Position numbers and translations under genes: made by a program
The notes under the pieces: model-generated
The model's input: the letters and a program-made list of their open reading frames with translations, nothing else
What the model was told of the DNA's origin: nothing
Database searches by the model: none
Shown: piece after piece, positions 7,188 through 14,699 of the stretch
How the letters are laid out: the number at the start of each line of letters is the position of its first letter
How positions within the stretch are numbered: position 1 is the first letter of the stretch
DNA from: Nocardia macrotermitis
GTDB taxonomy: Bacteria > Actinomycetota > Actinomycetes > Mycobacteriales > Mycobacteriaceae
Length of the DNA stretch: 64,000 bases
Assembly (NCBI RefSeq): GCF_009604405.1
Contig: NZ_WEGK01000001.1
Location: 744,001-808,000, forward strand
Direction of reading: 5' to 3'

Positions 7188-8534
7188 GTGACCGAATTGA
7201 GGGAGCCCACCTCGGAGTGGGACGGACGTGCCGTGCCGGAGTCCGGAACGGCAGCTCGGGGACGGGCGTCCCGGCTCGCCCGGATGCCGGTTCATCCGGC
7301 GTGGTTCGTGGCCGTCGCGGCATTCGTGGCGTTGATCGGGGCGGCGGGATTCCGGTCGGTGCCGAGTGTGCTGATGGATCCGCTGCATCGGGAATTCGGC
7401 TGGTCGCACGGGACGATCGGGGCCGCGGTATCGCTGAATGTGCTGCTGTACGGGCTGATCTCACCGTTCGCGGCCGCGTTGATGGATCGGTTCGGCATCC
7501 GTCGGGTGGTGGCGTGCGCGCTGGTGCTCGTGGCGGCAGGCAGCGGGCTGACGGTGTTCATGACCCGACCGTGGGAGCTGTTGGCGACATGGGGGTTCCT
7601 GGTCGGAGTCGGTGTCGGGTCGATGTCGATGCCGTTCGTGGCCACCATCACCGGACGCTGGTTCGTCCGACATCGCGGGCTGGTCACCGGCGTGCTCACC
7701 GCGGCCGGAGCGACCGGGCAGCTGGTGTTCCTGCCGCTGATCTCCGCGCTGGCGCAGGCGTACGGGTGGCGGATGCCCTCGCTGGTGGTCGCGGGTGCGG
7801 CGCTGGCCGTGGCGCCGCTGGTGCTGCTGCTGATCCGGGATTTTCCGAGTGATATCGATGTCAGGGCCTACGGGGCCGAGCCCGGCGATCGGACCGGAGT
7901 GCGCACGGCGCTGCGGGGCGGAGCGGCGCGCGCGGTGACGGTGCTGTCGCGGGTCGCGCGCAAACCCCAGTTCTGGTTACTGGCAGGCGGTTTCGCGGTC
8001 TGCGGTGCGTCGACCAATGGTTTGGTCGGTACCTATTTCGTGAGTGCGGCGCACGATCACGGCATGCCGCCGACCACCGCGGCCGGGCTGCTGGCGACGG
8101 TCGGCATCTTCGATGTCGCCGGGACGATCGCGTCGGGGTGGCTCACCGATCGCGTCGATTCGCGATATCTGCTGATGACCTACTACGGGCTGCGCGGGTT
8201 GTCGCTGGTGATCCTGCCGTCGTTGCTCGCGCCGGATACGAAACCGAGTATGTGGGTGTTCATCGTCTTCTACGGGCTCGACTGGATCGCGACCGTGCCG
8301 CCCACAGTTGCGTTGTGCCGCAAGTACTTCGGCGAAGACGGACCCGTCGCGTTCGGGTGGGTGTTCGCCTCCCACCAGATCGGGGCCGCGCTGGCCGCCA
8401 CCGGGGCCGGGATCATCCGTGACGTGCGCGGCAGTTACGACCTGGCCTGGTACATCGCGGGTGGATTGTGTGCGATCGCGATGGTGATGTCGGGATTCAT
8501 TCGTTCCCGCAGGACGGTCGCCGCGGCGGCGTGA
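7188..8534 (+). CDS. Major facilitator superfamily transporter (monocarboxylate/oxalate-formate-like)
   Basis: A 12-helix MFS permease. Family features include DRFGIRR (loop 2-3 motif A variant), GRWFVRHRGLVTGVLTAAGATGQ around helices 4-5 and the second-half counterpart SGWLTDRVDSRYLL. The segment GRWF-x-x-RRGL with a TGxLxAG pattern resembles the monocarboxylate/oxalate-formate antiporter subfamily, so a small organic acid is a reasonable substrate guess. GTG at 7188 is used. The frame is open back to ATG 7137, and ATG 7284 (MPVHPAWF) directly precedes the first helix; the choice is uncertain. The divergent GlxA-type regulator probably controls it. Confidence 0.8.
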   Translation: MTELREPTSEWDGRAVPESGTAARGRASRLARMPVHPAWFVAVAAFVALIGAAGFRSVPSVLMDPLHREFGWSHGTIGAAVSLNVLLYGLISPFAAALMDRFGIRRVVACALVLVAAGSGLTVFMTRPWELLATWGFLVGVGVGSMSMPFVATITGRWFVRHRGLVTGVLTAAGATGQLVFLPLISALAQAYGWRMPSLVVAGAALAVAPLVLLLIRDFPSDIDVRAYGAEPGDRTGVRTALRGGAARAVTVLSRVARKPQFWLLAGGFAVCGASTNGLVGTYFVSAAHDHGMPPTTAAGLLATVGIFDVAGTIASGWLTDRVDSRYLLMTYYGLRGLSLVILPSLLAPDTKPSMWVFIVFYGLDWIATVPPTVALCRKYFGEDGPVAFGWVFASHQIGAALAATGAGIIRDVRGSYDLAWYIAGGLCAIAMVMSGFIRSRRTVAAAA

Positions 8535-8552
8535 AGGGCATGCCTCGGGAAT

Positions 8553-8580
8553 CGCCCGGCCGCATCGTGACGGCCGGGCG
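8553..8580. terminator. Bidirectional terminator hairpin
   Basis: CGCCCGGCCG (8553-8562) and CGGCCGGGCG (8571-8580) form a perfect 10-bp G+C-rich stem with an 8-nt loop, in the 58-nt gap between the convergent MFS and DUF3099 genes. Confidence 0.6.
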
Positions 8581-8592
8581 CGGGGCGAAAAC

Positions 8593-9132
8593 TCACCCGT
8601 CGATCGACGGATGCTGCCCCGACTCGATGGCCTTGTGTTCGGCGCGACGCCCGTCCCAGCGACTCGGCTCGTCCTTGCGACGCGGCGGCCGATCGTTGGC
8701 GATCAGCACCGCGATCCACGGCAGCGGAATCGACACGCCGATGATGGCCAGCGAGATGAGCGCGTTGTGCCACAGCCCGTACGCGCCCGCGGCCAGGATC
8801 AAGCAGGGTATACGGAATCCCATCAACAGCGAGTACCGGCGCACCCGGGCCCGATGCTGCTGTTCCAGGGACGGGGCCGCCTCGGTGATCAGGACCGCGG
8901 CGTCCTGTTTGGGCCCGCGGAAGAAACCACCGCCACCCCCGTCCGGTTGAGCGCCGCGGAAGAATCCCTCGCTGCGCGGCGGCGGGACGGCGCCGGTGGG
9001 TGGGAGTTGTACCTCGGGATCGGGGTCGTGCGGCGCGGCGCTGTCGGTGCGCCCGGCCTCCGTACGCGCCTCACCACCGTCGACCGGCTGGTCGCGGATA
9101 TCGGCATCGGGAGTTTCGCCGTCACGCTGCAT
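8593..9132 (-). CDS. DUF3099-type conserved membrane protein
   Basis: A 179-residue protein with a long polar, Gly/Pro-rich N-terminus (containing two copies of GFFRG near residues 55-73) followed by the conserved core VLITEAAPSLEQQHRARVRRY and two transmembrane helices (about 105-145). It ends in a basic tail. This matches the small DUF3099 membrane protein found beside sigB in Mycobacterium (Rv2709 by memory). Function is unknown. ATG at 9132 (MQRDGE) is preferred over GTG 9192, which would add a Cys-containing stretch unlike the family. It is divergent from the DUF3039 gene, again as in the mycobacterial backbone. Confidence 0.75.
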   Translation of the reverse strand: MQRDGETPDADIRDQPVDGGEARTEAGRTDSAAPHDPDPEVQLPPTGAVPPPRSEGFFRGAQPDGGGGGFFRGPKQDAAVLITEAAPSLEQQHRARVRRYSLLMGFRIPCLILAAGAYGLWHNALISLAIIGVSIPLPWIAVLIANDRPPRRKDEPSRWDGRRAEHKAIESGQHPSIDG

Positions 9133-9226
9133 ACCCCGAGTCTTCCACTCCCGGAGATCGGATGCACACGCGGTGATCGCGAGCACCACCACGCGATCCG
9201 GAGACCGGATGCGGCATCATGGAGGG

Positions 9227-9460
9227 GTGAGCACCGATACCCTCGTTCGCCCGGATTCGACCACCGACGAGTCGACCGACAGCGACACCCCCAAATACTT
9301 CCACTACGTCAAGAAGGACAAGATCGCCGAGAGCGCGGTCATGGGCACCCACGTCGTGGCCCTGTGTGGCGAGGTCTTCCCCGTCACCCGCTCCGCCAAG
9401 CCCGGCTCCCCGGTCTGCCCGGACTGCAAGCAGGTCTACGAAATGATGAAGCGGGACTGA
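9227..9460 (+). CDS. DUF3039 small zinc-ribbon-like protein
   Basis: A 77-residue protein starting at GTG with GGAGGG immediately upstream. The conserved core reads KYFHYVKKDKIAESAV, then GTHVVALCGEVFPVTR and CPDCK. One Cys in ALCGE and the CPDC pair, with a His in GTHV, form a likely zinc-binding site. The family is restricted to actinobacteria, of unknown function, and typically sits beside DUF3099 and a DEAD-type helicase, both of which are present in this window. Confidence 0.85.
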   Translation: MSTDTLVRPDSTTDESTDSDTPKYFHYVKKDKIAESAVMGTHVVALCGEVFPVTRSAKPGSPVCPDCKQVYEMMKRD

Positions 9461-9591
9461 CCACCTCGGCAAGAACAGCAGAGCCCACGTCACCGCGGCC
9501 GCGATCAAGCCCCACCGGCACTGGTCGTCGTTGCCGGGTGCCGCGTCGTCGGTTTGTGCGGACGTCACCGACGCCAGCTGCGGAAATCGCG

Positions 9592-9915
9592 TCAGGACTG
9601 TGGGGCGGCCAGGTCGGGGAAGGTGCGGACGGCTTGGAGGGCGGCGGCCAGTTCGGCGAGGTCGAGGGGGTTGTCCAGGTCGGTGCCGAGGCGTTCTTCG
9701 AGGCGGCGAATTCGGTAGCGGACGGTGTTCTCGTGGCAGTGGAGTACGCGGCCCGCTTCGGCGGCGGAGCCCTTGGCGTCGAGCCAGGCCTGGGCGGTGT
9801 CGAGGTGGATGACGCGGTCGTCGTCGGGGAGTTCGAGGATCGAGCGTAGGACGCGGCGGGCGAAGGCACGGGTGCCGCCGGGGTCGTTGGTGATCAGGTC
9901 GCTGAGTGGGGTTGT
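9592..9915 (-). pseudogene. Orphan C-terminal fragment of a PucR-family regulator
   Basis: About 106 codons ending at a proper stop encode only the C-terminal PucR-type helix-turn-helix. They include VIHLDTAQAWLDAKGSAAEA and the diagnostic HCHENTVRYRIRRLEERLG, followed by LDLAELAAALQAV. The upstream sensor and GGDEF-like domains of this usually 350-600-residue family are missing; the upstream DNA belongs to the TetR gene and its overlap. No good start codon or ribosome-binding site precedes the fragment. It is best read as the remnant left by a deletion, perhaps when the adjacent accessory block arrived. The alternative, a very small HTH protein, seems less likely. Confidence 0.7.
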
Positions 9916-9992
9916 CGGGGAGTTGGTGGATGCCGGCGGAGCCGGCCGGCAGGCTCGCCATCGCCGCTCGGGTGAATCGGGCGGCGCGCGGC

Positions 9993-10634
9993 TCAGCCGT
10001 GCCTGTGCAGGAAGCCGTACAGGATGGCCTGGGTGAGTTCGGCCACGATCGCGGACCGCGGCGGCTGTTCGGCGCCGAAGTAGGTCGAGCGCAGCGCGGC
10101 CATCCCGGCGATCATCGCGACCGTCGAATGTGCCGCCAGCGCAGGATGATCCGATCGCACCCCGCGCAACCGCATACCTTCGGCGCTGATCCGGCCGAGC
10201 GCGTCCAGGGCGCGGCGGATATCGGCGATGCCGGTGTCCTCGATCTCCTCCGGGCCGAGAGTTTCCGAGGCCAGCAGCGTGACGACCAGTCCCCGGTTCT
10301 CCACGAACAGGTCGTAGAGCTGTCCGGCGAACCGTCCGGCCAACTCCCGCTCGTCGGTTTCGTCCGGGACGACCGCGCGCCACATGCGGCCGAAATCGTC
10401 GACGAAACCGGTGAACGGCAGCACCACGGCCTCCCGGAACAGCGCCGCCTTGGAACCGAAGTTGCGGAACAGCAGATGTTCGCTCACCCCGGCGGCCTCG
10501 GCGATCTCGCGGGTCGTCGTGCTGCGGTAGTCCTGGCGGGCGAACAGGGTGCGGGCGGCGTCGAGCAGCAGCCGGCGCGGTTCGCCGCGCGGGCGGCGCG
10601 CCGGGGCGGGACGGTCGGAAGGCTTCTGAGACAT
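9993..10634 (-). CDS. TetR-family transcriptional repressor of the AveC-like locus
   Basis: A 213-residue TetR. The N-terminal helix-turn-helix spans about residues 20-65 (LLDAARTLFARQDYRSTT, then REIAEAAGVSEHLLFRNFGSK), and the ligand-binding domain is variable and helical. The frame stays open far upstream, but ATG at 10634 (MSQKPSD) matches the family start and lies just left of two near-identical 18-bp dyads in the divergent promoter. This strongly suggests that it represses itself and the divergent mini-ORF/AveC-like operon. The inducing ligand is unknown. Confidence 0.9.
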   Translation of the reverse strand: MSQKPSDRPAPARRPRGEPRRLLLDAARTLFARQDYRSTTTREIAEAAGVSEHLLFRNFGSKAALFREAVVLPFTGFVDDFGRMWRAVVPDETDERELAGRFAGQLYDLFVENRGLVVTLLASETLGPEEIEDTGIADIRRALDALGRISAEGMRLRGVRSDHPALAAHSTVAMIAGMAALRSTYFGAEQPPRSAIVAELTQAILYGFLHRHG

Positions 10635-10680
10635 GGTCGTTCGCTCCTGGAACGGCGCCGGCGGTTTCGATCCGATCATA

Positions 10681-10723
10681 GGACAGTGCCCGCTGTCCTG
10701 ATTTAGGATAGTGAGCACTATCC
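10681..10723. promoter_or_regulatory. Two tandem TetR operator dyads
   Basis: GGACAGTGCCCGCTGTCC (10681-10698) and GGATAGTGAGCACTATCC (10706-10723) share the pattern GGAyAGTG-N2-CrCTrTCC. Each has perfect 6-bp outer arms, and their centres are 25 bp apart. They sit between the divergent TetR gene and the mini-ORF/AveC-like operon. A TetR dimer on each is the obvious reading. A separate 14-bp palindrome, AGCTTCGCGAAGCT, follows at 10726-10739. Confidence 0.8.
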
Positions 10724-10760
10724 AAAGCTTCGCGAAGCTCGTTTCGAAGGGGGTGCGGAC

Positions 10761-10874
10761 GTGGGCGCAGGCATCATGCTGGGCACGCTGTTCGGGCTCG
10801 TCGTCGTCATCTTCGGTGTGGTGTGCCGGTTCGATCCGGAAGCCCGCCGCCGCGAACGGGAGCGTGCGCGATGA
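10761..10874 (+). CDS. 37-residue single-span membrane protein
   Basis: A GTG-initiated mini-ORF with GAAGGGGG about 8 nt upstream. It encodes a short N-terminus, one hydrophobic helix (LGTLFGLVVVIFGVVC, about residues 7-22) and a strongly basic tail with repeated Arg and Glu. Its TGA stop overlaps the ATG of the AveC-like gene (ATGA), so the two are translationally coupled. The overlap, the ribosome-binding site and the clean membrane-anchor design support a real gene. It could be a small subunit or stabiliser of the downstream membrane enzyme; function is unknown. Confidence 0.6.
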   Translation: MGAGIMLGTLFGLVVVIFGVVCRFDPEARRRERERAR

Positions 10875-11653
10875 CCGAGTCGACGCCGCTGTTGCAGATC
10901 GCCATCGGGTTCGCCTATCTCGGCGGGCTGGGGTTCCTCGCCGCCGGGATCTACCTGTCGTATCGCCGTCGCCGACTGCATCCGCTTGTGCTGCTGTGCA
11001 TTTCGGCGATCTCGTTCTCCTGGATCGAGGCGCCCTACGACTGGGCCGTCTACGCGCAGTTCGCGCCCGCAATCCCGCGGATGCCGTCCTGGTGGCCGCT
11101 GAACATGACCTGGGGCGGGCTGCCGGCCGCGGTGCCGCCCGGGTACATCTCCTATTTCGTGCTGCCCGCCGTACTCGGCACGGCACTCGGGCGCTGGTTG
11201 ATCGGCCGGTTCGGGTGGCGGCGGCCGCAGACGCTGCTCATCACCGGGCTCGCGACGGGTTTCGTGTGGGCTTTCCTGTTCAACGCGATTCTGGGCGCAC
11301 GGTTCGGGGTGTTCTACTACGGCCGCGTCATCCACGGGCTGGCGCTGTGGGAGGGGACCAAACATCAGTACCCGCTGTACGACGCGCTCGCCATGGGGGT
11401 GCAGATGATGGTCTTCACCTATGTGTCGGGCCGGACCGATACCGCGGGGCGCACGGTCATCGACCTACTGGCGGAACGGATTTCGGCGAATCGGGTGCGG
11501 TCGTCGATCCTGTCGGTGGTGGGGATCGTCGTCCTGGGTACCGCGTTGTACGGCGCGGTCTTCGCGCCGCATCTGGTGACCAAACTTCAGGGCCGGGTGA
11601 CCGCAGGGCCGACGGCGGAACTGTTCCCGGGGATACCGAATCAGCCTCGGTAG
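10871..11653 (+). CDS. AveC-family (spirocyclase-like) membrane protein
   Basis: A 260-residue protein with about six to seven hydrophobic helices. Conserved-looking blocks are SWIEAPYDWAVYAQF (after helix 2), GYISYFVLPAVLGTALGRWL, ARFGVFYYGRVIHGLALWEG and KHQYPLYDALAMG, followed by GRTDTAGRTVID. These match the group annotated as AveC-family spirocyclases in Nocardia and mycobacteria. AveC itself acts in avermectin biosynthesis, where it directs spiroketal formation and dehydration. No polyketide synthase lies nearby, so the substrate here is unknown and may be a lipid or steroid. ATG at 10871 overlaps the mini-ORF stop. TetR-controlled. Confidence 0.65.
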   Translation: MTESTPLLQIAIGFAYLGGLGFLAAGIYLSYRRRRLHPLVLLCISAISFSWIEAPYDWAVYAQFAPAIPRMPSWWPLNMTWGGLPAAVPPGYISYFVLPAVLGTALGRWLIGRFGWRRPQTLLITGLATGFVWAFLFNAILGARFGVFYYGRVIHGLALWEGTKHQYPLYDALAMGVQMMVFTYVSGRTDTAGRTVIDLLAERISANRVRSSILSVVGIVVLGTALYGAVFAPHLVTKLQGRVTAGPTAELFPGIPNQPR

Positions 11654-11682
11654 AGCTTGAAAATGTTGCCGCACAACGTGAT

Positions 11683-11715
11683 ACGAGGCGTTCCGCGCGA
11701 TGCGGAACGCCTCGT
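11683..11715. terminator. Bidirectional terminator hairpin
   Basis: ACGAGGCGTTCCGC (11683-11696) and its exact complement GCGGAACGCCTCGT (11702-11715) form a 14-bp stem with a 5-nt loop, in the 65-nt gap between the convergent AveC-like and P450 genes. It would stop transcription from both sides. Confidence 0.75.
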
Positions 11716-11718
11716 CAC

Positions 11719-12915
11719 TCACGGTACGGTGACCGGAAGTTTCGCCCATCCCCGCACACTCGAGGTGTGCGCCCGGACCGCCCCGGTCCGATCGAGTTCC
11801 CAATCCGGCCAGCGCAGCAGGACCTCCTCGAGCGCGACGCGGGCCTCCATGCGTGCCAGCGCGGCCCCGAGGCAGAAGTGCAATCCGAAGCCGAAGCTCA
11901 AATGACCTGCCTGCCTGTGGATGTCGAATCGGTCCGGCTCGGTGTACTGCCGTTCGTCGCGATTGGCCGAGGCGTTGAGCAGCAGCATCGACGCCCCCTC
12001 CGGAACCGGGTAGCCGTAGAACTCGGTCGCGGTCGCGACGTAGCGGGCCTGCACCGGGGAGGGCGGCTCGTAACGCAGCACCTCCTCGATGGCGTCGGGG
12101 ATGAGCGAGTGATCCGCGACGAGTTCACGTCGTTGCCCGGGATGTTCGGACAGCAACTGCCCGATGAATCCGATGAGCCGCGTGGTGGTTTCGCTGCCCG
12201 CGCCGAAGATCATGCTGATGTACGTCAATATCTCCGTGCGCGTCAGCGGCCGGGTGCCGCCGTCCTCGCTCTCGACTTCCGCATTGATCAGATCGGTCAT
12301 CAGATCGTCGGTCGGATTGCGGGCGCGCCAGTCGACGTATTCGGCGATGAGTTCCAGATTCGGCGGTTCGACCTTCATCCCCTCCCCCGGCGAACCGGAT
12401 TCGAGCGTGATGATGCTGTCGGTGGTATCGCGAATCCGCGACTGGTCCTGCTGCGGAATGCCCAGCAGCGCACCGATGGTCTGCATGGGCATCGCGACGC
12501 CGATATCGGCGATGAAATCGAAACCGTCCGCGCCACGCAGCCGATCCAGCGCCTCGACGGCGAACTGCCTGGCCATGGGCTCGACGGCCGCGATCCGCCG
12601 GGGCGTGAAGACCCGCGCCAGAATCTTGCGGTGGATATCGTGCAGCGGCGGATCCTCGAACAGGATCAGCCCCGGCGGCATTTCCACACCGCTGGAAATG
12701 ATATCCAGCACGGTGCCGCGGCCGGAACGGAAGGTGCGCCAGTCGTGCAGTCCTTTCGCGACGTCCGAATATCGGCTCAGCGCATAGAAATCGTATCGGT
12801 CGTTGTGATACAGCGGCGATTCCGCGCGCAGCCGCTGCCATATCGGATAGGGATCGTCGTCGATGGCGAAATCGTAGGGGTCGTAATACGGATCCGCCGC
12901 GAGGGTCTCGGACAT
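11719..12915 (-). CDS. Cytochrome P450
   Basis: A 398-residue soluble bacterial P450. The I-helix oxygen-activation motif is FGAGSETTTR, the K-helix ExxR lies in EEVLRYEPP, and the haem loop is FGFGLHFCLGAALAR with Cys348 as the thiolate ligand. It will hydroxylate or oxidise a hydrophobic substrate using external ferredoxin and reductase; neither is encoded nearby. ATG at 12915 (MSETLA) has a GAAAGGCGG ribosome-binding site. It lies 24 nt downstream of the SDR gene in the same direction, so a two-gene operon is likely, with the SDR oxidising the alcohol the P450 makes. Steroid, terpenoid or fatty substrates are all possible. Confidence 0.93.
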   Translation of the reverse strand: MSETLAADPYYDPYDFAIDDDPYPIWQRLRAESPLYHNDRYDFYALSRYSDVAKGLHDWRTFRSGRGTVLDIISSGVEMPPGLILFEDPPLHDIHRKILARVFTPRRIAAVEPMARQFAVEALDRLRGADGFDFIADIGVAMPMQTIGALLGIPQQDQSRIRDTTDSIITLESGSPGEGMKVEPPNLELIAEYVDWRARNPTDDLMTDLINAEVESEDGGTRPLTRTEILTYISMIFGAGSETTTRLIGFIGQLLSEHPGQRRELVADHSLIPDAIEEVLRYEPPSPVQARYVATATEFYGYPVPEGASMLLLNASANRDERQYTEPDRFDIHRQAGHLSFGFGLHFCLGAALARMEARVALEEVLLRWPDWELDRTGAVRAHTSSVRGWAKLPVTVP

Positions 12916-12939
12916 GGGTCGCCGCCTTTCCACACCGTG

Positions 12940-13782
12940 CTAACCGAGCGGAACGCGCCCGGTGATGATGTCCATGAGCGGTTTGCCCGGGGCGTATGCG
13001 CCGGTGAGCGAGGACATCGCGTGGCCGCTGTCCACGATGAGCGTGATCCCGCTGACGCCGCTGGCCGCCGCGCTGTTGAGGAAGACCATGGCGTTGCCCA
13101 TCTGCTCCGGGACGTGCAGTGCCGCACCGGTGGCGTCGCGATAGTCCTGCGCGAAGGTCAGCCAGCTGTCGGCATTGGCTCGGGCGAGCGGGGTATCGGT
13201 CGGGCCGGGGCAGATGGCGTTGATCCGAATCCCCTTCTCCAGCAGGCGATACGCGCGGGTCGCGACGTAGGCGTTGATGGCCTGCTTGCTGAAGCCGTAG
13301 TGCATCGCGCCGGTGGACTCGCGCTCCTGTACCCAGGCGTGCGCGGCCGCGTAATCCGGCGTGTCCAGGAACTCCAGCACCACCGGCAGGTTGTTCTCCC
13401 AGCCCATCCCGGCCACCGAGGAGATGAAACAGATCGCCGCGCCTCGCGGCAGTTTCCCGGCCGCGAGCAGCCGCTCCAGCAGATGCCGATGGCCGATGAA
13501 GTTGGCGCGCATCATATCCGGACCGTCCGCGATACCCGCCGCGGCGAAGACCGCGTGCACCGGACCGGCCAGCGCGTCGACCGCGGCATCGATCGAATCG
13601 GGATCGCGCAGATCCATCGGGACGACCCGATCGGTGGCGTAGTCGACGGGCGCGTTGTCCATCACCGTGACCTCGGCGCCCAGATCTTTCACGAGATGTG
13701 CGGCGGCAGCGCCCATTCCGGTCGCACCGCCGACGACGAGGACGCGCCTGCCGTCGTACCGGAACTTGTCGATCGCACTCAT
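12940..13782 (-). CDS. Short-chain dehydrogenase/reductase (3-alpha-HSD/coniferyl-alcohol DH-like)
   Basis: A 280-residue classical SDR. The NAD-binding glycine motif is VVGGATGMGAAAA (about 16-28), there is an AAAGIADG strand, and catalytic Tyr and Lys lie in HYGFSKQA. ICPGPTDTPL follows as the usual PG motif. The GGATGMG variant is typical of 3-alpha-hydroxysteroid and coniferyl-alcohol dehydrogenases, suggesting oxidation of a hydrophobic secondary or allylic alcohol. It is the first gene of the SDR-P450 operon. The upstream region carries a possible GAAC-N9-GTTC operator. Confidence 0.88.
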   Translation of the reverse strand: MSAIDKFRYDGRRVLVVGGATGMGAAAAHLVKDLGAEVTVMDNAPVDYATDRVVPMDLRDPDSIDAAVDALAGPVHAVFAAAGIADGPDMMRANFIGHRHLLERLLAAGKLPRGAAICFISSVAGMGWENNLPVVLEFLDTPDYAAAHAWVQERESTGAMHYGFSKQAINAYVATRAYRLLEKGIRINAICPGPTDTPLARANADSWLTFAQDYRDATGAALHVPEQMGNAMVFLNSAAASGVSGITLIVDSGHAMSSLTGAYAPGKPLMDIITGRVPLG

Positions 13783-13800
13783 ACTTCCTCCGGATCGAAC

Positions 13801-13817
13801 GAACCTAACTTTTGTTC
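13801..13817. promoter_or_regulatory. Possible operator of SDR-P450 operon
   Basis: GAAC (13801-13804), 9 nt and GTTC (13814-13817) form a short dyad about 20 nt upstream of the SDR start, in an A+T-richer stretch. It is a plausible regulator site, but the arms are only 4 bp. Confidence 0.25.
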
Positions 13818-13976
13818 CAAACTAGCGAGCGGGGCGCGGTTGGTCAATACACCAGCCGCGGCCGCGGATGCACAACCCGGCTCGCCCGGGTCGAGGAGTT
13901 CACCGCACTCCCCGACCCTCGCCCACCCACCGAGGGCGATCACGCCGCGAGCGGCCGATCGACGGCTCACCCGAAA

Positions 13977-14543
13977 TCAGCTCTCCCGCAATGTTATTCC
14001 CCGAGGTCGGCCGATATGGTTCAGACGCCGCAGGATCTTCTCCATCGGAACGTAGACATCGGCGGCGAGGTCGCGGAGCATGGCCAGCATCGTGCCGCTG
14101 TCCAAGTCGTGCGCGAGGAGGATCTCGTGGAAGACCATGACGCTGTAGACCTGCTTGCGGGTCAGCACGAGTTCGGGCATCCAATTGACCAGCCAGCGTT
14201 CCCCCGGGCACCCGCCCTCGCCGAGGCGGGAGGCGAATCCGTCCGTGTTGACGCTGGTGATCAGGATCGGTGTCGCGCGCAACGCCGCCAGATACGCCCC
14301 GGCCGGGCCGCGGTGGGCCTCGAACCATTCGACCGCGGCCAGTACCGGATGTCCGACCGGGATACCGGCCAGACCCGCCGACGTCCCCTCCACGTCGGCG
14401 GGAGCGGGCGATAGCCGACCGCCGCACCGGCGCGGGTCGCGCGCCGTCCCGCCCGACCGATACCCGAATACCGACACCTCCACCGAGGTGGCCGCCGAGC
14501 GCATCCGCTCGGCGGTCACCTGCCAGCCGGGAAAATTCGTCAT
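13977..14543 (-). CDS. Hypothetical protein
   Basis: A 188-residue protein that I do not recognise. The N-terminal 60 residues are Arg/Gly/Pro-rich. The C-terminal 130 look folded and mixed alpha/beta, with segments PVLAAVEWFEAHRGPAGAYL, TPILITSVNTDGFASRLGE and QVYSVMVFHEILLAHDLDSG. There is no signal peptide or membrane helix. ATG at 14543 is used; no good ribosome-binding site is seen. An alternative frame (13900-14646) is open but has the Arg/Gly composition of a shadow frame. It lies between the SDR promoter and the MpaB/TetR operon without close linkage to either. Confidence 0.55.
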   Translation of the reverse strand: MTNFPGWQVTAERMRSAATSVEVSVFGYRSGGTARDPRRCGGRLSPAPADVEGTSAGLAGIPVGHPVLAAVEWFEAHRGPAGAYLAALRATPILITSVNTDGFASRLGEGGCPGERWLVNWMPELVLTRKQVYSVMVFHEILLAHDLDSGTMLAMLRDLAADVYVPMEKILRRLNHIGRPRGITLRES

Positions 14544-14699
14544 ACCGATCCATCGCGGAATGCCCCCTCGCGATTGAGGCTATCCGGCGCGCCACAGCGG
14601 ACACGCCGCATTTGATTTCCGGTCCGCGGCCGAAAAACCGTGGCAATCAGTCGCTTCCGTCCACTGTGCCCCGATTCGGCCGGGCGGCCGTGGGAATTG

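Noticed and set aside
10711..14055. A 1114-codon plus-strand frame across the AveC-like, P450 and SDR genes
   Set aside because: Runs through three identified genes in other frames, composed of Arg/Gly/His-rich shadow sequence.
13900..14646. Alternative minus-strand frame over the hypothetical protein at 13977-14543
   Set aside because: Arg/Gly/Ser-rich without hydrophobic core; the other frame has balanced composition.
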